From positions 1 through 34,128 of IMG/VR virus record IMGVR_UViG_3300044617_000557: a stretch of DNA of 34,128 nucleotides. One strand, written 5' to 3'. The notes under the pieces were generated by a model. That model had not been told where the DNA came from and made no database searches. It saw only the letters and a program-made list of their open reading frames with translations. The translations under genes and the position numbers were made by a program. Positions 8,004 to 16,133 of the stretch are shown here, piece by piece. Position 1 is the first letter of the stretch. Each line of letters opens with the position of its first letter. The DNA comes from a virus.

Positions 8004-8587
8004 TGCCAACGATTCTGGGAATCACCGCTTCTCAGATAAGCGGGCACTTAACACCGCCTTGGAGTCCACAAGGTGGCTTTGACGCACTTGCTTCTGTAAC
8101 GGTACCATCAGGTGGAGCTGCGTCAATTACTTTTGATGGTATACCTACAGGATATAAACACCTACAGGTTCGTGCTATGAGTCGTTCAACAAATTCTCTT
8201 CATTATAGTCAAATATTTTTTACTATAAATAATACTTCAAGTTATTTTAGGCATTTGATTCTTTCAGATGCTGTTAATGCACCAGGAGCATATGGATACA
8301 CATCACAGTCTTATGCTAGTTTGGGATATTTAGCAGGTGCTAATGCACTTTCTAATAACTTTGGTGTAGCAATTCTTGACATACCTGACTATACAAACCC
8401 AAATAAAAACAAAACTTACAAAGGATTATTTGGAGCTAATAATAATTCGCAAGCTAGCCCAGATACATATATGGGTATGGTAAGCGGTACTTTTCCTTCT
8501 ACTGATCCAATAACTAAAATTGTATTTACTCCAGAAACAGGAAGTTTTGTTCAATATACTTCCTTTGCACTTTACGGGGTAAAATAA
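8003..8587 (+). CDS. Putative receptor-binding/tail protein (194 aa)
   Basis: Starts at a TAATG overlap with the fibre at 6081. The core runs from 'FDALASVTVPSGGAASITFDGIPTG / YKHLQVRAMSR' to the closing 'FVQYTSFALYGVK'. This pattern, a beta-sandwich that ends F-LYGVK, recurs as the N-terminal domain of the next two genes (8589 and 9969), where it is fused to a glycine-rich tip. Here it stands alone. The Asn/Ser/Tyr-rich middle would suit a surface-exposed binding face. It is probably a small virion adhesin or an adaptor for the glycine-rich fibres. No catalytic residues are visible. Confidence 0.7.
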   Translation: MPTILGITASQISGHLTPPWSPQGGFDALASVTVPSGGAASITFDGIPTGYKHLQVRAMSRSTNSLHYSQIFFTINNTSSYFRHLILSDAVNAPGAYGYTSQSYASLGYLAGANALSNNFGVAILDIPDYTNPNKNKTYKGLFGANNNSQASPDTYMGMVSGTFPSTDPITKIVFTPETGSFVQYTSFALYGVK

Positions 8588-8588
8588 A

Positions 8589-9956
8589 ATGCCTACTAGT
8601 ACTCACGTAGCACTTAACACAGTAACTCTTGCTAGTGCAGCATCTGCTGCAACTTTTACTTCAATTCCTCAAGGTTATACTGATTTAATTTTAGTTTGCA
8701 ATGTTGGTTCGCAAAGTACTAACGCATTTCCTTATTTGCAGTTTAATGGTGACACAGGAACTAACTATTCATTTAGTCAGCTGTATGGTACCGGTACTGG
8801 CGCTTTTAATTCTAGAGTAGCTAATACTAATCAATTATTCAATAGTGACGTATCTATGAAACAAGACGCTGTTAACGCCACTAATATTTATCATATAATG
8901 AACTACTCAAACACAACAACATTTAAAACATCTTTAAGTAGGCAAAACACTCTTAATGCGGCAGATTACAACGGTACATTAGCAGCAGTTGGGATATGGC
9001 GCAGTACTGCAGCAATTAATCGTATTGATGTTAAAGCAACTAGAGGTGGGACCGCTTACAATTTTATTGCTGGTTCTACATTTACTTTGTATGGCGTTAA
9101 GTCTTGGGCTGATGAAGCAACTCCTAAAGCAACTGGTGGGTATGTATACTCAGACTCTACCTACTGGTATCACGCTTTCCCATTCTCATCCACATTTACA
9201 CCACTGCAAGCACTAACAGCTGATGTTCTAGTTGTTGCAGGTGGCGGAGGTGGAGGTAACGCTAACGGTGGCGGAGGTGGAGGAGCAGGTGGAGTCCTTG
9301 GTCTTACATCACAATCACTTACAACAACATCTTACACAGTAACTATCGGTGCTGGTGGGGCAATGTCAACTGATGGAGTTAATTCATCGTTTGCCTCTTC
9401 TATTGCGTTAAAGGGTGCTAGAGGTGCAAACGCCGTTACTAGTAACGCAATTGGTGGTTCTGGTACTTATGGTTCAGGCGGTGGTACGGGACGCGACCCT
9501 GTGTCAGGAGCTGCACAGTCTGGTGGAGCTGGAACCCCCGGACAAGGTTACAATGGTGGTAACGTACCAGCTGGTGGTAACGGAGGTTCCGGTGGTGGTG
9601 GAGCGGGTGGAAATGGAAACAACGCACCAGGAGATGATTCTGAACATAGAATTCCACCTAATGGTGATGGCGGTATTGGAACAAATGCTTATGCATCTTG
9701 GCTTGGTGCTACTGGGCTAGGTATTGCTGGATATATTGCTGGTGGCGGTGGCGGTGCTGGATACCAAGTTGTTAGAAATGCTGTTGGTGGTTTAGGTGGT
9801 GGTGGTCGAGGAACTATGGCTAACACTGGTTCTCTAGGCGCTACAGCCGGTATGTCAAACACTGGCTCAGGCGGTGGTGGTGGCGGTACTGGAGCATTTA
9901 AGTCAAACGGTATGCCAGGTGGTTCAGGCCTTGTTATTGTTAGATACGCGAAATAA
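8589..9956 (+). CDS. Glycine-rich tail adhesin 1
   Basis: 455 residues. Residues 1-172 are the beta-sandwich seen in the 8003 product, ending FTLYGVKSW. A linker 'PKATGGYVYSDSTYWYHAF' follows. From about residue 205 the protein is a glycine-rich domain that opens with DVLVVAGGGGGG, contains YTVTIGAGGA, many GGG and GGSG runs, and closes with GGSGLVIVRYAK. Known phage adhesins with such glycine runs (for example the gp38 type of phage S16) pack polyglycine-II helices and carry variable loops at the receptor-binding tip. No strong ribosome binding site is seen (only GGGG before the start), so coupling to the upstream gene is likely. Reverse-strand frames here are shadows of the glycine codons. 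Confidence 0.8.
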   Translation: MPTSTHVALNTVTLASAASAATFTSIPQGYTDLILVCNVGSQSTNAFPYLQFNGDTGTNYSFSQLYGTGTGAFNSRVANTNQLFNSDVSMKQDAVNATNIYHIMNYSNTTTFKTSLSRQNTLNAADYNGTLAAVGIWRSTAAINRIDVKATRGGTAYNFIAGSTFTLYGVKSWADEATPKATGGYVYSDSTYWYHAFPFSSTFTPLQALTADVLVVAGGGGGGNANGGGGGGAGGVLGLTSQSLTTTSYTVTIGAGGAMSTDGVNSSFASSIALKGARGANAVTSNAIGGSGTYGSGGGTGRDPVSGAAQSGGAGTPGQGYNGGNVPAGGNGGSGGGGAGGNGNNAPGDDSEHRIPPNGDGGIGTNAYASWLGATGLGIAGYIAGGGGGAGYQVVRNAVGGLGGGGRGTMANTGSLGATAGMSNTGSGGGGGGTGAFKSNGMPGGSGLVIVRYAK

Positions 9957-9968
9957 AGGAGAGGGATA

Positions 9969-11336
9969 ATGCCAGATAACCACGTACTGTTAGAAACAAT
10001 AGAACTTACGCAAACTGCATCATCTGTTGTTTTTGATTTAATACCTCAAACCGGATATACAGATTTAAAACTCATTATTTCTGCAAGAAGCACTAGAGGG
10101 ACTTATGCAGAAGATGGTCTTGGAATTAGACTAAATTCTTCTACAACTGGGTATACATATAAAATTCTTGGTGGTAATGGTGGTGGTTTATACAATTTAG
10201 ATACATCTTACGAACAAACTTGGGTTTGTAACATTCCAGCATCTACCGCAACTTCTGGAGTATTTGGAAGCGCTGAAGCATACATACCAAACTACACAAG
10301 CAGCTTTGCAAAGAGCTATTCTGTAGAAGGAAATGCAGAAAACAATTCTTCTACAGGCTATATGACTATGGGTGCAATTCTTCAAGCGTCAACTTCTCCT
10401 ATTACATCTATTACTTTATTGGCACAAAACGGCAACTTGCTTGCCGGATCTACCTTTAGTTTGTACGGGATAGCGGCTGCAGAAATTACTCCTGCTATTG
10501 CACCTAAAGCTACTGGTGGAAACATCGTTGCTAACGATGGTACTTATTGGTACCACGCTTTTCTTACTTCTGGAACATTTACTCCGCAGACCGCATTGTC
10601 TTGTAACTACTTAGTTATTGGCGGCGGAGGCAGTGCTGGACGATACGGCGGTGGTGGTGCTGGAGGTTACAGAACAGCAGCAGAAAATTTGACAGTGTCT
10701 AACTACACAGTGCTTGTTGGCGCTGGCGGAGCCAGTCACTACGCTAACTTCCAAGGAAATAACGGAACATCAAGCACTTTTTCTTCTATAACTTCTGCCG
10801 GAGGCGGTGGTGGTGGCAGCGTAGGCGGTAGTGTAGGTGTTGGATTAGCTGGTGCTTCAGGAGGTGGCGGTGGTAGCGATGGTGTTTATGCTGGTGGAGC
10901 GGGTAACACTCCCGCAACATCTCCAGCACAAGGTTTTGCTGGCTCAGCAGGCGGCGCATCTCACCCAAATTATTTTGGCGGTGGCGGTGGTGGTGCTACT
11001 GGTGTTGGTACAACTGGTTCAGGTTCAACAGGAGGTAGCGGAGGACCGGGTAGTAATGCCCACTCAACTTGGGCTTCTGCAACAAATACTGGTGTAAGCG
11101 GGTATTACGCAGGTGGTGGTGGTGGAGTTGGCTATGCCTACCCTGGCACTGGTACACCTGGCGTTGGTGGGGCTGGAGGAGGCGGAACCGCATCAAACAT
11201 TGGTGATGGTTCTGGAACTCCAAACGCGGGTGTTAGAGGAACTGGCGGAGGTGGCGGTGCTGGTTTTAGATCTGACAACACAGGTAGCAACGCAGGCGGT
11301 TCAGGTATAATTATTATTAGATACGCAATGGTATAA
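9969..11336 (+). CDS. Glycine-rich tail adhesin 2
   Basis: 455 residues, the same length as the preceding adhesin, with an AAGGAGAGG ribosome binding site. The layout is identical: a beta-sandwich (residues 1 to about 170, closing FSLYGIAAAE), linker 'PKATGGNIVANDGTYWYHAF', then a glycine-rich domain that opens NYLVIGGGGSAG and ends GGSGIIIIRYAMV. The N-terminal domains of the two neighbours are diverged, while linker and domain edges remain similar. This indicates an old tandem duplication with loop diversification. It probably forms a host-binding tip. The gene is followed by a 'SYNG...DAFIPP' protein at 11349, as adhesin 4 is by the 15759 gene. Confidence 0.8.
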   Translation: MPDNHVLLETIELTQTASSVVFDLIPQTGYTDLKLIISARSTRGTYAEDGLGIRLNSSTTGYTYKILGGNGGGLYNLDTSYEQTWVCNIPASTATSGVFGSAEAYIPNYTSSFAKSYSVEGNAENNSSTGYMTMGAILQASTSPITSITLLAQNGNLLAGSTFSLYGIAAAEITPAIAPKATGGNIVANDGTYWYHAFLTSGTFTPQTALSCNYLVIGGGGSAGRYGGGGAGGYRTAAENLTVSNYTVLVGAGGASHYANFQGNNGTSSTFSSITSAGGGGGGSVGGSVGVGLAGASGGGGGSDGVYAGGAGNTPATSPAQGFAGSAGGASHPNYFGGGGGGATGVGTTGSGSTGGSGGPGSNAHSTWASATNTGVSGYYAGGGGGVGYAYPGTGTPGVGGAGGGGTASNIGDGSGTPNAGVRGTGGGGGAGFRSDNTGSNAGGSGIIIIRYAMV

Positions 11337-11348
11337 GGAGATATAGAT

Positions 11349-11684
11349 ATGTCACATTGGGCCGAAATAGACGAGAACAATACTGTTCTACGTGTGCTTG
11401 TTGGTAATAACAGCGAGCCAGATGAAGGCGAAGCCTTCATGAATTCACTAGGTGGAACATGGGTAAAGACTTCTTACAATGGAAACATTCGCAAGAACTT
11501 TGCTGGTATTGGTTTTACCTATGATGCAGGGCGGGATGCTTTCATCCCACCTAAGCCATACGAATCTTGGCTACTTAATGAAGATACCTGTCTTTGGGAA
11601 GCACCTGTTCCATACCCAAATGATGGAGTCATGTACACATGGAACGAAGAACTAGCAGATTGGCAGGCGATTATCAATGAGTGA
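11349..11684 (+). CDS. Conserved 'SYNG...DAFIPP' phage protein, copy 1
   Basis: 111 residues with SD AAGGAGA. It starts MSHWAEIDENNTVLRVLVG. The core is 'WVKTSYNGNIRKNFAGIGFTYD' followed by 'DAFIPPKPYESWLLN' and 'CLWEAPVPYPND', a family often seen in T4-like aquatic phages near fibre genes and usually listed as hypothetical. The Trp/Tyr-rich composition suggests a small beta protein. A clear paralogue is at 15759-16133. Both copies lie immediately after a glycine-rich adhesin, which suggests a cognate tip, cap or folding helper. That functional link is inferred from position. Its last 8 bases overlap the next gene. Confidence 0.75.
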   Translation: MSHWAEIDENNTVLRVLVGNNSEPDEGEAFMNSLGGTWVKTSYNGNIRKNFAGIGFTYDAGRDAFIPPKPYESWLLNEDTCLWEAPVPYPNDGVMYTWNEELADWQAIINE

Positions 11685-11913
11685 TGTACCAAAGAAACTC
11701 GTAGTAGATGTAGCAGCAGGAACACAGCAGTACATAGATCTAACACCAGAAGAAATTCAACAGCGTGAGCTTGATGCTATTGAGTACGCTACACGCAAGG
11801 CAGAAGAAGATGCCGCTAAGGAAGCGCTAGATGCCCTTAAGGCATCTGCTAAAGCTAAGCTAGTTGCTGGTCAACCCCTAACTGAAGAAGAAGCCGCAAC
11901 CCTAGTCATCTAA
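11677..11913 (+). CDS. Small charged alpha-helical protein (78 aa)
   Basis: Starts within the end of the previous gene. After a short beta start (KKLVVDVAAGTQQYIDLT), the sequence 'PEEIQQRELDAIEYATRKAEEDAAKEAL' and what follows form a long charged helix, probably a coiled coil, ending PLTEEEAATLVI. Similar small helical proteins are found downstream of phage fibres and resemble the C-terminal parts of tail-fibre assembly proteins. This is a resemblance in style, not a firm family match. A role as assembly helper for the neighbouring fibre is possible. No other motif is seen. Confidence 0.65.
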   Translation: MSDVPKKLVVDVAAGTQQYIDLTPEEIQQRELDAIEYATRKAEEDAAKEALDALKASAKAKLVAGQPLTEEEAATLVI

Positions 11914-11923
11914 GGAACCTATC

Positions 11924-12046
11924 ATGCCAGGATATTTAAGTAATAGGTTAGTAGCCTTCACCCCAGCGGAGAAGGCGGCTACAGACGCGGCCATTGAAAT
12001 TATTCAAGGGGATATAGACGACCTATCCCTTAATATTGGCGTATAG
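11924..12046 (+). CDS. 40-residue micro-protein between fibre genes
   Basis: A short frame runs from ATG 11924 to TAG 12044-12046 and encodes a protein starting MPGYLSNRLVAFTPAEKAAT and ending DIDDLSLNIGV. AAGGAAC lies at a suitable distance before the ATG, and the frame fills the gap between the 78-residue gene and the fibre at 12074. The predicted protein is mostly helical and acidic. Gene spacing and the ribosome binding site make it plausible. No family is recognised. Confidence 0.5.
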   Translation: MPGYLSNRLVAFTPAEKAATDAAIEIIQGDIDDLSLNIGV

Positions 12047-12073
12047 TTACCCTAGGAATCAAGGAGAAACCAC

Positions 12074-13546
12074 ATGGCATTTACCACAGAAATTGGCAAC
12101 GTTAAGTCAGAGATTAATGCTGGTTTAGCTGCTGCCCAGTACACAGCTAAAGACCTCGTATATGTCTCTAAGGCTATTGAGGCATTGGCAAACGCTGAGG
12201 CTAGCGGGGGCACCTTTGTTGATGGAACTTTCACCGGTATTATTTATGTAGGTAGTGGAGCTGCCACATTTAATACCGCTGCTGCTCTTACCAATCCTGT
12301 AGCTGTTTTTCAAACTACAGCCGCTGATTACGCTCAAATTGCGTTTAAGAACTCTAGTTCAGCTGCTAACGCTTCTACAGATATTATCGCATACTCAAAC
12401 AATGGAACCGATTCAGATGGCTACATTGATATGGGTATCACATCTTCTAACTTCCTAGATCCTGACTTTACAATCACTGGTAAGGGCGATGGCTATATCT
12501 TTATGGTTGGAGCAGCTGGCGGAACTGATCAAGGTAACTTAGTATTTGCCACAGGTGATACCGGTTCTCAGAATAAAATTATTTTTGCTGCGGGTGGACT
12601 TGCATCTGACAATGAACAAATGTCTATTACTCCAGATGAGAATGTTCACATCGAGATCGATACACCTTCAACTAGCCCTACTACAGGTGCTTTGACAGTT
12701 GTTGGTGGTGTAGGTATTACTGGTGACATCAATATTGCAGGTAGCTTAACATTCGGTGGCGAAGGATCATCACTTGAGACCTCTACCCTGGCTGTAGCGG
12801 ACCCCCTAATTTTCGTAGGTAGCAATAACCGTACAGACTCTGTAGACCTAGGTCTTATTGCAGAGTACGCAACCTCAACAACTACTATTACAAAAGCCAT
12901 TTCTAACAAGGCTTTGACATCTAATGTGGCTACCCTAACCACATCTACAACCCACGGTTTTGCTGTTGGAGATATCGTAGTTGTTGGAAGCGTAGATGCA
13001 ACGTTTAACGGAACTTACGTAGTCAAGGCTGTTCCTACTACGACTACCTTTACATATGACAAAGAAAATGCCAACGTAACATCTGCCGCAGTATCCCCAG
13101 CAGGTACAGCAGAAGTTACAACTAAGCGTAGATTTGCCGGAGTTATCCGAGACGCCTCTGATGGCGTAGTTAAGTTCTTCAAGGACGCTACAACTAAGCC
13201 AACCTCTACCGTTAACCTAGCAGAAGCCGGTGCTTCATATGCAGGTATTGTTGTAGGTAGTGCTACAATTGGTTCAGTAACCAATACTGAAATCGGGTAC
13301 TTGTCTGGCGTCACAAGCGCTATTCAAACTCAACTTGCTGCTAAAGCAGTTTACCCAACTCAGACTTCTAACAGCGGTAAGTACCTTACTACTGATGGAA
13401 CAAACACCTCTTGGGCTACAGTAGACGCCCTGCCTTCACAATCAGGCAACACAGGTAATTACCTGACTACTGATGGTACTACTGCTACATGGGCAGCTAT
13501 TACTACAGATCCAAATCCACAAATCTTCATGCTTATGGGAGCCTAA
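12074..13546 (+). CDS. Large tail fibre, paralogue 3 of 3
   Basis: 490 residues, SD AAGGAGA. The N-terminal helix (AAQYTAKDLVYVSKAIEAL) is close to that of the 2694 fibre. The shared block includes AYSNNGTDSDGYIDMGITSS, FTITGKGDGYIFMVG and HIEIDTPSTSPTTGALTVVG, and the HGFAVGD module is at residues about 270-340 (His294). After the 'EIGYLSGVTSAIQTQLAAKA' repeat the protein ends early, with two tandem units 'GKYLTTDGTNTSWATV' and 'GNYLTTDGTTATWAAI', then a short tail. It lacks the long C-terminal domains of its two paralogues, so a separate protein, perhaps the one at 13550, may serve as its tip. Confidence 0.85.
   Translation: MAFTTEIGNVKSEINAGLAAAQYTAKDLVYVSKAIEALANAEASGGTFVDGTFTGIIYVGSGAATFNTAAALTNPVAVFQTTAADYAQIAFKNSSSAANASTDIIAYSNNGTDSDGYIDMGITSSNFLDPDFTITGKGDGYIFMVGAAGGTDQGNLVFATGDTGSQNKIIFAAGGLASDNEQMSITPDENVHIEIDTPSTSPTTGALTVVGGVGITGDINIAGSLTFGGEGSSLETSTLAVADPLIFVGSNNRTDSVDLGLIAEYATSTTTITKAISNKALTSNVATLTTSTTHGFAVGDIVVVGSVDATFNGTYVVKAVPTTTTFTYDKENANVTSAAVSPAGTAEVTTKRRFAGVIRDASDGVVKFFKDATTKPTSTVNLAEAGASYAGIVVGSATIGSVTNTEIGYLSGVTSAIQTQLAAKAVYPTQTSNSGKYLTTDGTNTSWATVDALPSQSGNTGNYLTTDGTTATWAAITTDPNPQIFMLMGA
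12880..13105 (+). repeat. HGFxVGD module copy in fibre 3
   Basis: Encodes HGFAVGDIVVVGSVDATFNG and VPTTTTFTYDKENANVTS. Limits approximate. Same position relative to the shared fibre block as in the other two fibres. Confidence 0.7.
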
Positions 13547-13549
13547 ATT

Positions 13550-13885
13550 ATGCCAACAGCTTATAAAGTACTAGGTAGAAAGCACTCAGCGGCTACCACG
13601 ATGGAAGAGCTTTACGCAGTTCCATCAAGCACTAGCGCAGTAGTTTCTACAATCACTATCTGCAATATCACAAGCTCAGCTAAGACATATCGTATTGCTA
13701 TTAAACCAGCAACAGGTACTACTCTAGCTTCTGAGCACTATATTGCTTACGATGCAACTATCGCTGCAAATGATACTGTCGCACTTACACTTGGAATTAC
13801 TCTTGCTACCTTGAACTCAATTCAGGTATACGCATCAGCAGCAACAGCTCTAACATTCCAGGCTTTCGGTTCTGAAATATCCTAA
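13550..13885 (+). CDS. Small beta-rich virion protein (111 aa)
   Basis: Starts 3 bases after the preceding fibre. Pattern: 'YKVLGRKHSAATTMEELYAVPSS' then TSAVVSTITICNITSSAKTY, 'EHYIAYDATIAANDTVALTLGI' and LNSIQVYASAATALTFQAFG. The order of strands is like that of the 2230 and 5637 products ('T-I-V-N-----T-R---', 'I-YD--I--N-------I-L---D-I-V-A------F---G'), so it is probably a distant relative with the same fold. In this case it follows its fibre instead of preceding it. Likely a fibre-tip or decoration protein. No enzyme motif. Confidence 0.7.
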   Translation: MPTAYKVLGRKHSAATTMEELYAVPSSTSAVVSTITICNITSSAKTYRIAIKPATGTTLASEHYIAYDATIAANDTVALTLGITLATLNSIQVYASAATALTFQAFGSEIS

Positions 13886-13903
13886 TAAGGGGGAATAACC
13901 AGC

Positions 13904-14833
13904 ATGGCTATTTCCAGATCTAGTAAGTCAAGTCTTAGTACTGGCATGCAAAAATCAACACGTTTTAGTGGCGGAGCTTTGCCTTCAACACCTACTGTAG
14001 AGTATTTAGTAGTAGGTGGCGGTGGAGGCGGAGGAATCAACCGTGGTGGCGGCGGTGGAGGTGGAGCAGTAAGAACTGCTACTGGATTCTCAGTAACACC
14101 TGGAACCCCTATTACTGTAACTGTCGGTGCTGGTGGCACTGGTGCTTGGGTAAGCCAATCAGGTGGCGGTGAAGGTGGTAGCTCTGTATTTGGAACAATC
14201 ACTGCAAATGGTGGCGGTCGTGGAGCTGGATATAATGACCCCGCAAGTAACCCTGGTAATGGTTCTGGTGGTGGTGGCTGTGGTTCTAATGAATCAACTA
14301 GAATTGCTGCAGGCGGCGGTGCTTTTGGAGGTAACGGCGGAAACGGTTCTGCTGCTTCAGGTGCTGGCGGAGGCGGAGGCGGAGCTGGTGGCGCCGGTGG
14401 CGCTGGTGGTGGTACAAACGGCGGTACTGGTGGCGCAGGAGTTGCATCATCCATTACAGGAACAAGTATTTTTTATGGTGCAGGTGGTGGGGGTGCTAAC
14501 CAAGGTGGTTTTGCAGCTACTGGTGCTGCTGGAGGATCCAGCGTAGGTGGTGCTGGTGGAAATGGTTTTATGGGAAATGATGGGACTGGAGCTGGTTGGT
14601 GGGCTACTGCTTTTACTGGCTCAGGCGGTGGTGGCGGTTCTGACAACGGTGCAGCTAATAGTGAGACAGATCGAAGCATGACTACTGCTGGTTCAGGGTC
14701 ATCTGGAATAGTTGTAATTCGATATGCAAATACTTTTGCAGATGCAGCTTCATTAACTGGTGGCGCAACATACACAAACTCTGGTGGGTTTAAAGTTTAT
14801 ACATTTTACGGAAGTGGGAGCATAACTTTCTAA
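13904..14833 (+). CDS. Glycine-rich tail adhesin 3
   Basis: 309 residues, SD AAGGGGG. After a short Ser-rich N-terminus (MAISRSSKSSLSTG) the glycine-rich domain starts at about residue 35 with EYLVVGGGGGGG, contains ITVTVGAGGTG and long GGAGGAGG runs, and reaches SSGIVVIRYAN. A C-terminal extension follows (TFADAASLTGGATYTNSGG, then YTFYGSGSITF) that adhesins 1 and 2 lack but adhesin 4 has. It is shorter than adhesins 1 and 2 because the N-terminal beta-sandwich is missing. Probable polyglycine-II type receptor-binding tip. The start of the next gene overlaps its stop (TAATG). Confidence 0.8.
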   Translation: MAISRSSKSSLSTGMQKSTRFSGGALPSTPTVEYLVVGGGGGGGINRGGGGGGGAVRTATGFSVTPGTPITVTVGAGGTGAWVSQSGGGEGGSSVFGTITANGGGRGAGYNDPASNPGNGSGGGGCGSNESTRIAAGGGAFGGNGGNGSAASGAGGGGGGAGGAGGAGGGTNGGTGGAGVASSITGTSIFYGAGGGGANQGGFAATGAAGGSSVGGAGGNGFMGNDGTGAGWWATAFTGSGGGGGSDNGAANSETDRSMTTAGSGSSGIVVIRYANTFADAASLTGGATYTNSGGFKVYTFYGSGSITF

Positions 14834-14837
14834 TGGC
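14815..14837 (+). repeat. 23-base exact repeat at the end of adhesin 3
   Basis: Identical to 15741-15763. It covers the last codons (GSITF), the TAA stop and the overlapping ATG of the next gene. Confidence 0.85.
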
Positions 14838-15759
14838 TATTCGTAAATTTACATCTTCTTCTTTTAGCGGTACTAAAATTAATAATACAACTACTAGCAC
14901 ATCTGCTGGTGGTACCAGCATTATTATGGATTATTTAATAGTTGCTGGTGGCGGATCTGGTGGGCACGATAATGGTGTCGGAGCTACCGCAGGTGGTGGT
15001 GGAGCGGGTGGGCTTCTTCAGGGAACAAATTTTGCAGGAACTATCGGACAGACATACACAGTAGTTGTTGGTGCAGGCGGAGCAGTACCCTCTCCAGGCG
15101 GCGGTAATTCTGGAGCTAACTCATCTTTTGCTGGAATAGTTACAAGAGGTGGCGGTAACGGCATGCGATATACAGGCAGTTATTATTCTACTGCATCACC
15201 AGGCGGCTCAGGCGGTGGTGGTGGTTATTCTGCGCAAACCACACAGGGTTGGAACAAAGGTGCATCAGGTATTCCAGGTCAAGGAAACCGTGGTGGTAAT
15301 GGTTCAGGAACATTTAGTAATAACTCTCCATACACAGGTGGTGGAGGTGGTGGAGCAGGAGCACAAGGCGTAGATGTAACAAATCTTGGTTTTGGTACAG
15401 CAGGTGGAGCAGGTATTACATGGAACGGAACCACCTATGCTGGTGGTGGAGGTGGGCAAGCTGGTGGTGGTGGTGGTAATGCAACGTCAGCAGGAGCTGG
15501 CGGCTCAGGTGGCGGTGGCGCAGGCGGTTTAAACACTAATGGGTCAGCAACAAACGGAACAGCAAACACAGGTGGTGGAGGTGGTGGGGCCTTTGGCTCA
15601 AACAGCAACATTGCAGGTGGAGGCGGATCAGGTGTTGTAATACTTCGCTACGCAGATTCATATCCAGCAGCAGCTGCAACTACTGGGTCTCCAACGATTA
15701 CAGTAAGCGGTGGGTTTAGAACTTACAAATTTACTGGGAATGGGAGCATAACTTTCTAA
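14833..15759 (+). CDS. Glycine-rich tail adhesin 4
   Basis: 308 residues, one fewer than the preceding gene, with which it forms a tandem pair. It starts MAIRKFTSSSFSGTK, has MDYLIVAGGGSGG at the start of the glycine-rich domain and YTVVVGAGGAV inside it, and ends with VVILRYAD and 'GGFRTYKFTGNGSITF'. The last bases of both genes, including the stop and the next start, are identical over 23 bases (14815-14837 and 15741-15763), a trace of duplication or exchange at a fixed boundary. It is followed directly by the second 'SYNG...DAFIPP' gene. Probable receptor-binding tip. Confidence 0.8.
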   Translation: MAIRKFTSSSFSGTKINNTTTSTSAGGTSIIMDYLIVAGGGSGGHDNGVGATAGGGGAGGLLQGTNFAGTIGQTYTVVVGAGGAVPSPGGGNSGANSSFAGIVTRGGGNGMRYTGSYYSTASPGGSGGGGGYSAQTTQGWNKGASGIPGQGNRGGNGSGTFSNNSPYTGGGGGGAGAQGVDVTNLGFGTAGGAGITWNGTTYAGGGGGQAGGGGGNATSAGAGGSGGGGAGGLNTNGSATNGTANTGGGGGGAFGSNSNIAGGGGSGVVILRYADSYPAAAATTGSPTITVSGGFRTYKFTGNGSITF

Positions 15760-15763
15760 TGGC
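15741..15763 (+). repeat. 23-base exact repeat at the end of adhesin 4
   Basis: Second copy of the stretch at 14815-14837, again spanning the stop and the next start. The repeats bracket adhesin 4 exactly as one cassette. Confidence 0.85.
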
Positions 15764-16133
15764 ACACTTTGCTAAACTTGATGCAAACAACTTGGTTATT
15801 GATGTTCATGTTGTTCACAATGATGTAATTACTGTTGACGGTCAAGAATCAGAACAAGCAGGTATTGACTTTTTAACTGGTCTTTTTGACCACCCATACT
15901 GGAAACAGACCTCATATAATGGGTCTTTTAGAAAGCGTATGGCGGGTATATTTTATACTTATAACCCTACGCTAGATGCTTTTATTCCCCCAAGAGAGTT
16001 TTCTTCATTTGTATTTGATGAGGCTGAGCTACTCTATGTGCCTCCTATTTCCCGCCCAAATGATGAAAAAGACTATTACTGGTGTGAGGTAGATAAGGAC
16101 GGAAACGTAGTACAGAACTGGGTTGAATACTAA
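15759..16133 (+). CDS. Conserved 'SYNG...DAFIPP' phage protein, copy 2
   Basis: 124 residues, start overlapping the preceding stop (TAATG). It begins MAHFAKLDANNLVIDVHVV, a start typical of a widespread aquatic phage family. The core 'WKQTSYNGSFRKRMAGIFYTYN' and 'DAFIPPREFSSFVFDE' matches the 11349 product. An extra 'DGQESEQAGIDFLTGLFDHPYW' section is present before the core. It closes with 'YYWCEVDKDGNVVQNWVEY'. The position after a glycine-rich adhesin is the same as for copy 1. Function unknown; likely fibre-associated. Confidence 0.75.
   Translation: MAHFAKLDANNLVIDVHVVHNDVITVDGQESEQAGIDFLTGLFDHPYWKQTSYNGSFRKRMAGIFYTYNPTLDAFIPPREFSSFVFDEAELLYVPPISRPNDEKDYYWCEVDKDGNVVQNWVEY

Noticed and set aside
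13882-14454. Long antisense open frame encoding a proline-rich product opposite adhesin 3
   Set aside because: Glycine codons GGN read as proline codons NCC on the reverse strand, so long antisense frames are expected. There is no ribosome binding site, and the sense gene is clearly real. The same applies to antisense frames at 9439-9657, 10786-11440 and 14473-14775.
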